NCBI RefSeq assembly: GCF_947242115.1
Contig: NC_074715.1
Location: 28,436,376-28,500,375, forward strand
Direction: 5' to 3'
DNA: 64,000 nt
Origin: Biomphalaria glabrata
Lineage: Eukaryota; Mollusca; Gastropoda; Planorbidae
The first letter of the stretch is position 1. Each line of letters starts with the position of its first letter. Shown here in pieces: positions 50,201 through 59,154 of the stretch. Both the position numbers and the translations under genes were made by a program. The notes under the pieces were generated by a model. The model worked only from the letters and a program-made list of their open reading frames with translations. It did not search any database and was not told the origin of the DNA.

Positions 50201-53200
50201 CTAAAAGTAATTGCCTTAACTTCTGAAGAAGACGTTGATTTTCATACCCGAGATTTTCTTTATTTAAATTAAAAGCTTCAATTTTTTTTCTTTCGGTGCT
50301 GAGAACTATGATCTCTTTGAGCATGCCATAATCTTATATTGCTGGAAGTTATAAATAGTGTTATAGAGTGTATCTGGAAAACAAATCCAAATAATTGAAA
50401 TAAGAATCTTTTTTTTTTTTTTTACTAATAAAACATTTTCTGGTTATAATTCGTTCTTTTTTTCGAAGTAACGTATGTAATATATAAGATAGGATAAGAT
50501 AATTTAGTTGCCATTAGCAGACGATTTGGACATTCTGCACTGTTTTGAAAGGCCAGCTCTGCCGCCACAACACAAGTTCGCCAAGATTTACAAATAGTTT
50601 AAAACAGTAAGTGAAAGAAATAGAAAATGAATTCTTAAAAATTGTGCGAGTTTCTAAAAATTGTATCGTGCACCGAAAGGTGAAACAAACTTGTTAATTA
50701 GACCATGTCTGTGTTGTTGTGAGAAGGAGAAGAGTTTGAAAGGAGGTAGACAGTGTTAACGTAAGGATAGGAACATGATGGAATACATGAACACAAAAGT
50801 AGGACTTGAAGGAAGAAACTTTGCGAATAATGTGAACCTGGGATGTTTGAAACAGCGTTGGATTTAATTTATGGTTTAGGAGTTATGTTACTAAAAGATA
50901 CATAGCAAAGTAAAGTTCCCCTTTCAGACCTTATGATACATACCGGAAGTTAATTGACTTTTTTGTGAGTTCAGTAATTAAATAACTTGTTCACTACATG
51001 CTTCGTACATTTGTAATACTTCGAACAGACAAAAATTGAATGAATATGAAATCACTTCTTGAAACTAACCTGTCTGTTTATTTTTCTGGCACATTCCTTT
51101 GTTTGTCTGACCAAGATTTTCAGCTCTCCAATCTCAGCACACTTACTGGCAATCAGTTTGTCTTTTTCTTCGTTTTCTTTGGCAAGTTTGCGAATCTGTT
51201 CATTGAGGCTGGTCACCGAATCTTTCAGTTCATCGATCTGTTCATCTTTTCTCTCCACTTCAGTCTCCTTCGACTGAATCAGAAAGTTTCTGGTGACATC
51301 AAAGTTCTTCTCATCCACTTGAATCTTCAGCCTTAGTGTGTCGATCTGTTTATTAAGTATATCGTTCATCTGTCTTTTCATTGGAATAAATAAACAAAAT
51401 ACGTCAACCAGAGTATCTTTGTTGATAGCCTTTTAGTCAAATTATAAAGAAACCACGGAAAAACATTTCACTTGACTAATATACTAGCCTATTACAGCGC
51501 TTCTACTCTTCTTAATTACCTATAAATCTAGGCCTCTATAGCTAGTAGGCATATAGCCATGGACAGATAACATGTTTAGTACATGCGTAAGTCGATATAA
51601 TATAAACAATGATAATAGACTTTCAACAATAATAGTTATAATAAAATGAGTATAATAATATAATATGCTACGTAAAAAAAAATTCGCTGAACTAGATTCA
51701 ACAATGAGGAATGATGTAATTATCAGCATTTAAAAAATAAAGAAAACAACATGAAAATATAATATGTGCATTTACAGGCCTATATATACATAGAGAAAGA
51801 GAGATCCTAGCAGAAAGATCGTAGGTATCACTTACAAAGACCGCATCACAAATGAAGGGATAAGAAACAGGATTAATACAGCGATTGGACCCCAGGATGA
51901 CATGCTAACCACTGTTCAAAAAAAAAAAAAACTTAAACTCCATGTCCACATTATAAGGTCCGCAGGGCTTGCAAAGACCTTCCTTCAGGGAACTGTATCA
52001 GGAAAAAGAAAAAGAGGCAGACAGAGAAAGCGATGAGAAGACAACATCAAAGAATGGACAGGTCTGTCATTTAATGAAATTCTATCCAAAGCAAAAGACA
52101 GAGAGGAACGGAGAAAGACTGTCGGCAGATCTTATGTGGTGCCCCAAATGGTTCAACAAAGGTATAGGTGAAGGTGATATGATTTGTTTATTTGTATTAT
52201 TTTAGCACTGCTTATTGAGCGCTCCTCCGTAGTTCTTATATTTTAAAATATCTCCACCGAAACATATTTATAATTGTATATTTTTAGGGTGGTCTAATAC
52301 AATGGAAGTAGATTCATATATAGCAAACTTTTGGCGAATCTGTTATCTGGTGTACTAAAGTAGCAAGTTAAATATAATATCCTTAGGACCGTTTAGTAAT
52401 TTTGGTCCATTTTTATAATTCAATTAAAAATCAAAATGTAAACAAGCAACGATTACTGTGATTAACCTTTAGTTTGAAAATGTCCAATAGATTAATACAT
52501 GTATTGACACATTTAAGCAATGTTAAAGTGTATAACGGACTAACTTAACTCCATCCAAGACAGTCAACTCTTCGCCTTTCGAAATCTCGTCCTCCTCGTC
52601 AGATACTGATGATGCTCGTGAAGACGTCTCTACTTCATTCAAATTAGTTGGCAGGGGAGAGAAACCTCGGCCTGTTACGCTCAACAAAGCCTGCATAAAA
52701 TAATATTAATCAAAGAACAATTTTAAAACCAATCAAAACAACTGAATAACTTTCCCTTTCACATCACTCTTACTATGCCTCAATCGTATAATAAATAATT
52801 ATGGACAGTAATAAAACAAAATACTTTTGTAGTCTTCGTCATTTAAAGCCATTATTGTGGAAAGCTTTAATGAAAATGTTTTGAGAATATCGGTGTGCCA
52901 TAAATAAGATGCTAATTTTTTTTTAACGGGAGCCATCGATTGTCGAAGAACTAGACACTTATGCCTACCTCTTTGTCAAGGAAACTACACTGTCAAAGAG
53001 TTTTACAGAAAATAAAGAAGCCCTATTTCCGTCTTCCCCAACCCCATTTTAGCGGCCCCCTAATGAGGAATAGTGGTTATTAGTTCTGTGTGGTCTGTTT
53101 GTCCCATTTAGATCACAAAAACTTGAAAATGTATTGAAAAACCGACATCATGATGATTTAAACATTTCAAAGTTCTGATGCAATGGCTACTTTTTTGTCT

Positions 53201-53788
53201 TTTCTGAAAAAGTGGATCACTTAATTTTTTAAAATAAATGAGCAAAAAGTTAAACACCCCATTTTTTTACAACTATTCACTATTGATAGTAAAACACACG
53301 GGAGACTATACATTACATTCCCATATGTATTTTTGAAATATTTATGCAAAGCTTTTGTTATTTAAAAAAAAATTGTGGTTGTGATTGTTTAAGGTTTTAA
53401 TTAATAGCTTCTGATACTAGTGCTGAAAATATTGAAAGCTGCCCTTTTACCTGCCTGAAAGGACCACTTTAGGGGCCGATTGTGAGTTTGCGTTTCCACA
53501 TACAACTATATTTGTATCTATGTGTCATGTTTTTTCACTAAGCGTCATTACATGGACCATATTCTTCAAAGTTGAACCAAAAGATTTTAAATGACCACCT
53601 AGTTAAGTTTTGTAAAGCATTAATAAAATAATTCACACCTAGACCTTATGTGATGAACTTTAGAGAAACAAAAACCTCAGAGTATGAAAAGCTTCAATCA
53701 AATTTAGAATCTAGTATGTGACTATATTCAATTTGTTTCTATTGATAACTCTCATACTTACCGGTACTACTAGAGTTTTACCCGCCAT
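43331..53788 (-). CDS. Coiled-coil protein, about 420 aa (6 exons), paralogue of the 59 kb gene
   Basis: Exons in transcript order: 53762-53788, 52550-52690, 51070-51369, 49615-49764, 44988-45116, 43331-43846, all phase 0 with GT-AG junctions. The ATG gives MAGKTLVVP. Residues 10-56 are low-complexity and acidic (SRASSVSDEEDEISKGEE). Residues 57-270 are charged heptad coiled coil (NKQIDTLRLKIQVDEKN, LNKELELLKQRLITVDQEL, KSMNKEVERMRE). Residues 271-420 are Ser/Pro/Lys-rich and disordered, ending SSKINRKPNKK. The exon 2 donor must be GTTAAG after the Gly codon, because the next GT would open a stop. I do not recognise the family. A structural role in cytoskeleton, centrosome or sperm is possible from composition alone. 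Introns hold a SPIN-like MITE, a HINE-like element and LINE pieces. One further exon near 50.2 kb may be missing from this model. Confidence 0.78.
44203..44247. repeat. (CT)n microsatellite, coiled-coil gene intron 5
   Basis: About 16 TC units with two interruptions. No other feature recognised in this 1.1-kb intron. Confidence 0.95.
45362..45449 (-). mobile_element. Nimbus/I-type LINE, part 1 (interrupted)
   Basis: Matches 33139-33215 of the RNase H LINE (CTTCTTCT..CCAGCTTT..GCTGTAAGCTCTTTTGCAG) and stops abruptly at a T-run where the HINE-like element begins. The next LINE base in order resumes at about 48556. Confidence 0.8.
46049..47170. repeat. Foldback segment inside the HINE-like element
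   Basis: A second left-end-like sequence (TTTAGTGCCCCCATCCG, then CGTTTTGTCTGTTGGTCGG) starts at 46049. An inverted version (GACGGACTGACTGACAGACA, AAACGCAAAAA) closes at 47123-47168. Between them are five spaced direct GTTCCG(G)AT motifs (46224, 46345, 46426, 46594, 46832) and one inverted (46996). The arrangement is head-to-head left ends around an internally repeated core. Confidence 0.65.
47190..47990 (+). repeat. 149-bp satellite array with TGACGTCA in each unit
   Basis: About five diverged units. TGACGTCA lies at 47309, 47458, 47607 and 47755, and TGACGTTA at 47906 (spacings 149, 149, 148, 151). Each unit also has AAAGAACGCACTCGGTGCAC and AATGTCTATGAAC. TGACGTCA is the full cAMP-response-element palindrome. 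Confidence 0.92.
48265..48440 (+). mobile_element. tRNA-derived SINE (second family)
   Basis: GGATGGCTGCCTGGTCGTGC forms the A-box region and CAGGGTTCAAACTC the B box, about 60 bp apart. The tRNA-unrelated part runs through GGGAGGTTTGGACTAGGAAG and GGAACATCCGAAACGTGTAA. It lies inside the HINE-like element near its right end. Confidence 0.85.
48556..49205 (-). mobile_element. Nimbus/I-type LINE, part 2 (interrupted)
   Basis: Continues the LINE broken at 45449: TTCAAGTTGTTCTGCACTGC, GGGTGGGCGCAGTGTCTACA, TTCCATGGATGA, ATGTGCCAGGAATCCATTG, in the same order as 33230-33860. It is more diverged than that copy and frame-broken throughout. Confidence 0.8.
49908..50099. mobile_element. SPIN-like hAT MITE (192 bp) with 8-bp target duplication
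   Basis: Termini CAGCGGTTCTCAACC and GGTTGAGAACCCCTG form an imperfect 15-bp inverted repeat. The 8-bp CACTATAA occurs directly on both sides (49900-49907 and 50100-50107), the hAT hallmark. Subterminal text (GTGGGTCGCGA, CAGGGGTCGCCTAAGATCAT on the minus strand) closely resembles the SPIN family, known for horizontal spread among animals. Too short to encode transposase. It lies in intron 3 of the coiled-coil gene. Confidence 0.9.
50205..50324 (-). CDS. Possible additional or abandoned coiled-coil exon
   Basis: Between exons 3 and 4 of the coiled-coil gene one frame reads ERKKIEAFNLNKENLGYENQ then RLLQKLRQLLL, a strongly amphipathic charged stretch much like the flanking exons. It is about 40 residues and unlikely in random AT-rich DNA. 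However, I find no acceptor/donor pair that joins it in frame to the phase-0 exons on both sides. It may be an exon with missed partner exons, an alternative exon or a decayed one. Confidence 0.3.
50450..50510 (+). mobile_element. CR1-like LINE 3' tail
   Basis: TTCGAAGTAACGTATGTAAT followed by ATATAAGATAGGATAAGATA repeats the extreme 3' end of the 35.3-kb LINE. Nothing else recognised in the rest of this intron up to 51069. Confidence 0.7.
51795..52175 (+). mobile_element. RTE-like LINE 3' fragment, coiled-coil gene intron 2
   Basis: Encodes broken pieces matching the C-terminal end at 27.3 kb: AGATCGTAGGTATCACTTAC, CAGCGATTGGACCCCAGGAT, GAATGGACAGGTCTGTCATT and the 3' GTGGTGCCCC. Antisense to the host gene. 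Confidence 0.8.
53046..53520 (+). mobile_element. Second, shorter HINE-like element copy
   Basis: The left end TTTTAGCGGCCCCCTAA, an interior shared with 45.5 kb (GATGCAATGGCTACTTTT) and the right end GGGGCCGATTGTGAGTTTG match the 3.1-kb element. The hairpin is decayed and there is no satellite. Supports the definition of both ends of the family. Confidence 0.65.
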
Positions 53789-53852
53789 CTTAGAGGACGA
53801 TTTCTGTGTTGTTAGTTTTCTTTCTGTGGACAAAACTAAAGCTAAATACACT

Positions 53853-53897
53853 ATCGGAAGTAGATCTATCGGAAGTAGATCTATCTGAAGTAGAGAG
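53853..53897 (-). promoter_or_regulatory. Tandem 17-bp repeat with ETS-like cores upstream of coiled-coil gene
   Basis: Two perfect and one partial copy of a 17-bp unit contain CGGAAGT (twice) and TGAAGT (once), 65-110 bp upstream of the start codon. CGGAAGT is the ETS-family core and is common in promoters of broadly expressed genes. Function is inferred from motif and position only. Confidence 0.4.
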
Positions 53898-54129
53898 GTT
53901 AACACAAATCTAAATCGTTATTTGCTTGAAAATATTTGTTCCCATGTTGCACAGGCTCTACAGGACTTTTGATAATGAGAAAATTCTTTGAAATATCTAT
54001 TGCATTCGTCATAAAGCTCAGTCCCTTGCAAGGGAATAGTAACGACTATTTCTGTAAAATAAAAGATTTTTTTAATGTGTTTGTGTAAATAAGTTTTTGA
54101 AATAAAATCAACTTTAAGTAGTGAAAGAC

Positions 54130-54260
54130 TATTTATCTTATATAATACAGACGTTACTTAAAAAAAGAAGATGATTACGTCTTACGCGTCATGTGTCATG
54201 CATTTAGTCATGCATATTAACCAATGACTTAAATTCTGCCAAGTCACTGGTTTTCCTTTA
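54130..54260 (-). mobile_element. CR1-like LINE 3' end
   Basis: Inverted AAGTAACGTCTGTATTATAT tail, CATGACGCGTAAGACGTAAT and the last codons of ORF2 (TGACTTGGCAGAATTTAAGT). Truncated to about 130 bp. Confidence 0.85.
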
Positions 54261-54320
54261 TTTAGAGTGAGTGGACGTGTTTGTGTGAGAGAGACGAGGT
54301 TGAAAGGAAGTCTTGCAGAA

Positions 54321-54438
54321 ATACAGAACCAAAACAATACATACTCAGTCTACGTTGAGCCCAGTCGAATCTAAATGTAAATACAGAACCAAACAATACA
54401 TACTCAGTCTACGTTGAGCAGTCGAATCTAAATGTAAA
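54321..54438 (+). repeat. 60-bp tandem duplication
   Basis: Two almost identical copies of a 58-60 bp unit starting ATACAGAACCAAA. Confidence 0.9.
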
Positions 54439-54711
54439 TATACGGAAGCATTGCCTATTTATTGCGCTCCTTGATCAAGAGGAAACTGGGGAGACATTTT
54501 TTGAGCTGGTAAATTCAATGATGAGGAACACTCATAAATGATGTGGTCTTATTACGACACTTATATCAATAAAAAAAAAACCAAATTAGTTAATTAATTA
54601 CTAGTAATTAATTAAATCTATTTGGTATGAAAAATGCACTTAACTAATGGGAGACAAGTCTTGCAATAATGAGAGATTTGGCAGCGATTGAACGGTGTGC
54701 TACCCCTACTC

Positions 54712-54724
54712 CCCCCCCCCCCCA
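54712..54724. repeat. Poly-C run
   Basis: Thirteen C in a row in AT-rich intergenic DNA, similar to the run at 2299-2316. Otherwise 54440-55430 shows no feature. Confidence 0.9.
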
Positions 54725-55430
54725 GCGCGAATGGGACACTTCATCAACATGCAAGATAGCAGACGCGTAAAAATTCAATAGGACATTTAATTTTTCTCAT
54801 TTTTTTTTAAATTTTAAACTTGTTTTAAAAATTGTAGTTGAAAATCCGTGTGTGAGCTGATTGAAATAGCAGTTATTGAAAATAACAATTAATTGTGAAT
54901 AGGTCAGCAAAAACTTTTTTTTTAAATTGCAATCTTAGCAGACGTCATGTGAAACTGAGGATAAAAGTGATGTTACGAATGTAAAACTTCACATAGACAC
55001 ATAGAGCGGCATTTCTTTCTAAAACGTTTCACAAATATAACTCATGAAAAAAAAAGTCTATTAGACATCCTGGATTTACATTGACGTCATAGATCGATAA
55101 CATATCGATAACTTGAAGGGATCAATAATATGGAGTATTTAATACTAGCCTACTTTAAATACAACTTAGTATAGAAATCATATCAAATATAACAGTATAG
55201 ACTATTGCTCAAGCATTCTTATAACAAATACTCGCTGATCGAGTGATGTACGGGGACATTAGGATTACTCTATTTACATTTTTTTTTTTATTTTAAGTTT
55301 TAGTTCCAACAATAAAACCATTCTTTTACTCTCAATTAGTTTAGCTGACTAGTAAATGACCCTTTTCAATATTTGAAGATTTAAAAAAACTGAATTCAAT
55401 CAATCGGACCCCTTGCCATACCTTCACTAC

Positions 55431-56149
55431 AACAACAAAATAGTTGTATTGACTGGCCACCTTATCATACTTTGTGTACTGTCAAGTCTGTCACTACAAC
55501 GACAACAACAAAATAGTTGTATTGACTGGCCACCTTATCATACTTTGTGTACTGTCAAGTCTGTCACTACAACGACAACAACAAAATAGTTGTATTGACT
55601 GGCCACCTTATCATACTTTGTGTACTGTCAAGTCTGTCACTACAACGACAACAACAAAATAGTTGTATTGACTGGCCACCTTATCATACTTTGTGTACTG
55701 TCAAGTCTGTCACTACAACGACAACAACAAAATAGTTGTATTGACTGGCCACCTTATCATACTTTGTGTACTGTCAAGTCTGTCACTACAACGACAACAA
55801 CAAAATAGTTGTATTGACTGGCCACCTTATCATACTTTGTGTACTGTCAAGTCTGTCACTACAACGACAACAACAAAATAGTTGTATTGACTGGCCACCT
55901 TATCATACTTTGTGTACTGTCAAGTCTGTCACTACAACGACAACAACAAAATAGTTGTATTGACTGGCCACCTTATCATACTTTGTGTACTGTCAAGTCT
56001 GTCACTATAACGACAACAACAAAATAGTTGTATTGACTGGCCACCTTATCATACTTTGTGTACTGTCAAGTCTGTCACTACAACGACAACAACAAAATAG
56101 TTGTATTGACTGGCCACCTTATCATACTTTGTGTACTGTCAAGTCTGTT
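55431..56149 (+). repeat. 73-bp minisatellite, about 9.8 copies
   Basis: Exact 73-bp periodicity, unit around TAGTTGTATTGACTGGCCAC, nearly invariant (one C-to-T change seen near 56007). Since 73 is not a multiple of 3, the three frames cycle and produce serial overlapping short open frames; none is a gene. Confidence 0.98.
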
Positions 56150-57140
56150 ACCCATGAAGTAACTTATCTTAAATATTCATTAAGTTACAGGCATATACGA
56201 TACCAAAAGAAAAAACTTTGCGAATTAAAAAAAGAGGGTTTTTATAATTTTGCAAGAGCAATTAGAAAATGTACAGTAATACTAATGAAATAAACATTAC
56301 TTACATTGAACACACTCATTGCCTCAATGTTTAAAGCAAATGTAAAATTCTAGTCCACTTCATGTAAACACTAAACCAACAATTTAGGCAATCAATATTG
56401 GATATTCAAAACACGAATTGAAATGACAATATCCTCATAGAAAGAACACCAAATACCAAAGGATCATTCTGTTTGTAGACCTAATCATAGTGTTCTCCAA
56501 AGTAGCACTCTTCAATGAAAAATAACATGAATGATAAGACAAGAAATGATAAGACAATATTTCAGTAAATAGCCATATGTGTATGACCGAATAAAGACTT
56601 CTGATCTGTGACACACTTCTGTTGACAATAGGCACACTCAGTCAAGCAGTGTGACTTCAAATGATCGACACATTAAATGTAGGCCTCCCCGAATCTGTCA
56701 GTGACAGTGTGGTAGAATGCAATCTTGCCAGCACAATAGCTAGTCTATGGCAGACCTGGCTCTTAGCCCCAATATCAATTGAGTTGTTGGGTTGGAATAG
56801 AAGTGAAAAGAGAAAAAAAAATGATCTGAAGATCCCAATGCATAAATCACAGCTGTAACGCTTTTCATTTATAAAGTTTTTTTTTAAAAGACTCATAACC
56901 GTAGAATTGTATAAATTAAAACTCTGTTCATCTTTAAAATAATCATTAATCGTTCATAATCATTTTGTTACTAGAATGTATAAACATTTTATTGTGCAAG
57001 TCTTGTATTTGTGTCGGTCTAAGGACATACAGTAGTTATGCCTACATAAGCATTCAGACTTTATATATCAACATCTTTTTACTGCACATTAAAGAAAATT
57101 AGAAACGGTCAGGCTTGTAGAGCTAGCAGTACGTTAACAA
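56150..57140. other. Intergenic stretch between minisatellites
   Basis: No gene or known repeat recognised. Two short minus-strand open frames lie here (56435-56635 and 56657-56896). They could be the remains of a retroelement C terminus but carry no motif I can name. Confidence 0.4.
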
Positions 57141-57170
57141 TCTTGTCAGTTGCCAAAAAGAAGTCCCTTA

Positions 57171-58104
57171 ACCGTTATCTTGTGTGTAACATACATTTTG
57201 ATTGTTATCTTGTGTGTAACATACATTTTGATATTTATCTTGTGTGTAACATACATTTTGATTGTTATCTTGTGTGTAACATACATTTTGATTGTTATCT
57301 TGTGTGTAACATACATTTTGATTGTTATCTTGTGTGTAACATACATTTTGATATTTATCTTGTGTGTAACATACATTTTGATTGTTATCTTGTGTGTAAC
57401 ATACATTTTGATTGTTATCTTGTGTGTAACATACATTTTGATATTTATCTTGTGTGTAACATACATTTTGATTGTTATCTTGTGTGTAACATACATTTTG
57501 ATTGTTATCTTGTGTGTAACATACATTTTGATATTTATCTTGTGTGTAACATACATTTTGATTGTTATCTTGTGTGTAACATACATTTTGATATTTATCT
57601 TGTATGTAACATACATTTTGATTGTTATCTTGTGTGTAACATACATTTTGATTGTCATCTTGTGTGTAACATACATTTTGATTGTTATCTTGTGTGTAAC
57701 ATACATTTTGATATTTATCTTGTATGTAACATACATTTTGATTGTTATCTTGTGTGTAACATACATTTTGATTGTCATCTTGTGTGTAACATACATTTTG
57801 ATTGTTATCTTGTATGTAACACACATTTTGATTGTTATCTTGTGTGTAACATACATTTTGATTGTTATCTTGTGTGTAACATACATTTTGATTGTTATCT
57901 TGTATGTAACATACATTTTGATATTTATCTTGTATGTAACATACATTTTGATTGTTATCTTGTGTGTAACATACATTTTGATTGTTATCTTGTGTGTAAC
58001 ATACATTTTGATTGTTATCTTGTGTGTAACATACATTTTGATATTTATCTTGTATGTAACATACATTTTGATTGTTATCTTGTGTGTAACATACATTTTG
58101 ATTG
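57171..58104 (+). repeat. 30-bp minisatellite, about 31 copies
   Basis: The unit contains CTTGTGTGTAACATACATTT, alternating between TTGATTGTTATC and TTGATATTTATC endings, with GTATG and GTCATC subvariants. As 30 is a multiple of 3 and most frames lack stops, frames of 200-330 codons open on both strands. These are artefacts. Confidence 0.98.
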
Positions 58105-59154
58105 AACGAATCCTAAAATTGCAAGCTCCAAAAACATAGAAAAACGATTTGGTCGATCAATGTGGCTACTTGTACATGTTTAAAAACTAACATTCAAACA
58201 TTATCTGCATATATGACATTGATTTGCACATGATTATAAAGACTAGTCAGTGAGTGTGTGTCTTTTAACTAGTGCAATAAACAAAAAGTCTGGCATGAAG
58301 TTCAAACCTTAGCTTTTCCCCCCTGCTTATAGTCGCATGTACATTTTATTGGCTTTTTTTTTATCTACCGGAGATTTCTTTGTCTCCCCAGCCAATTTAT
58401 AGCTTCCTTTTCCACCCCCCTTACAGCACCATGACTCTGGCACACCAACTGAATGCCACAAAATCATGGCTCTTTGAGCTGGGATCAATATTTTGTGGCT
58501 CGTTCCTGACACACGAACACAATATATATATATATATATATACGGCACACACGAATATACGTACGTAACTGTACGGATTTAATAGAAGAGGAAATGATTT
58601 GTGATAAGGCTATCAGAACTGAAAGAGATTTAATGCATACAAATATTTAACAGGGACAACTTTTTGGGGTAGTTTGATTTCATTTTGTAACAGGTAATTT
58701 ACATAAATATTGCTTTTAAAAATTAATATAATTAGTTCCCAATAGTGTTGTTGTAAGTTAATCGTCATAGATTAATCATTTGTGAGGTGGCATAGTTAAG
58801 TGGTAATAATCCTGATCATGGTGCAAGCAGGAATGATATCGTATGATTAATGCAATAGCTATTTGCCCAGTTGGTTCGCTGAAATTTGTGTAGGTTTTTA
58901 TTTGTAATAGGCTAACATGCATTTTCAGTTTCTGACATTTTCCTATTCTTTTATAGAGACGTAGATCTAGCTCTGTGTAACCAATGTTGACAAGAAGATT
59001 CAATTCTATTAGGATCATTTATTTTGTTGTAATTTCAGACCTCTGACAACTCAATACTCATTATGATTCATTGTTGCTATCAGACTTGTTAAAGTCTGTC
59101 AAAGGCATCACTGTTGTGACAAAAGTCGCAGGTTTAAGATTGCAGACCAACAAA

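Noticed and set aside
51040-51336. Plus-strand open frames opposite coiled-coil exon 3
   Set aside because: They are shadows of the true minus-strand exon, which has splice sites and coiled-coil composition.
55474-56293. Series of identical 62-codon frames
   Set aside because: They are cycled frames of the 73-bp minisatellite.
56435-56896. Minus-strand frames between the minisatellites
   Set aside because: No splice structure, motif or homology I can name. Left as unannotated intergenic DNA.
57143-58139. Overlapping open frames of 218-329 codons on both strands
   Set aside because: They follow the 30-bp tandem repeat exactly and exist in several frames at once, so they are repeat artefacts and not genes.
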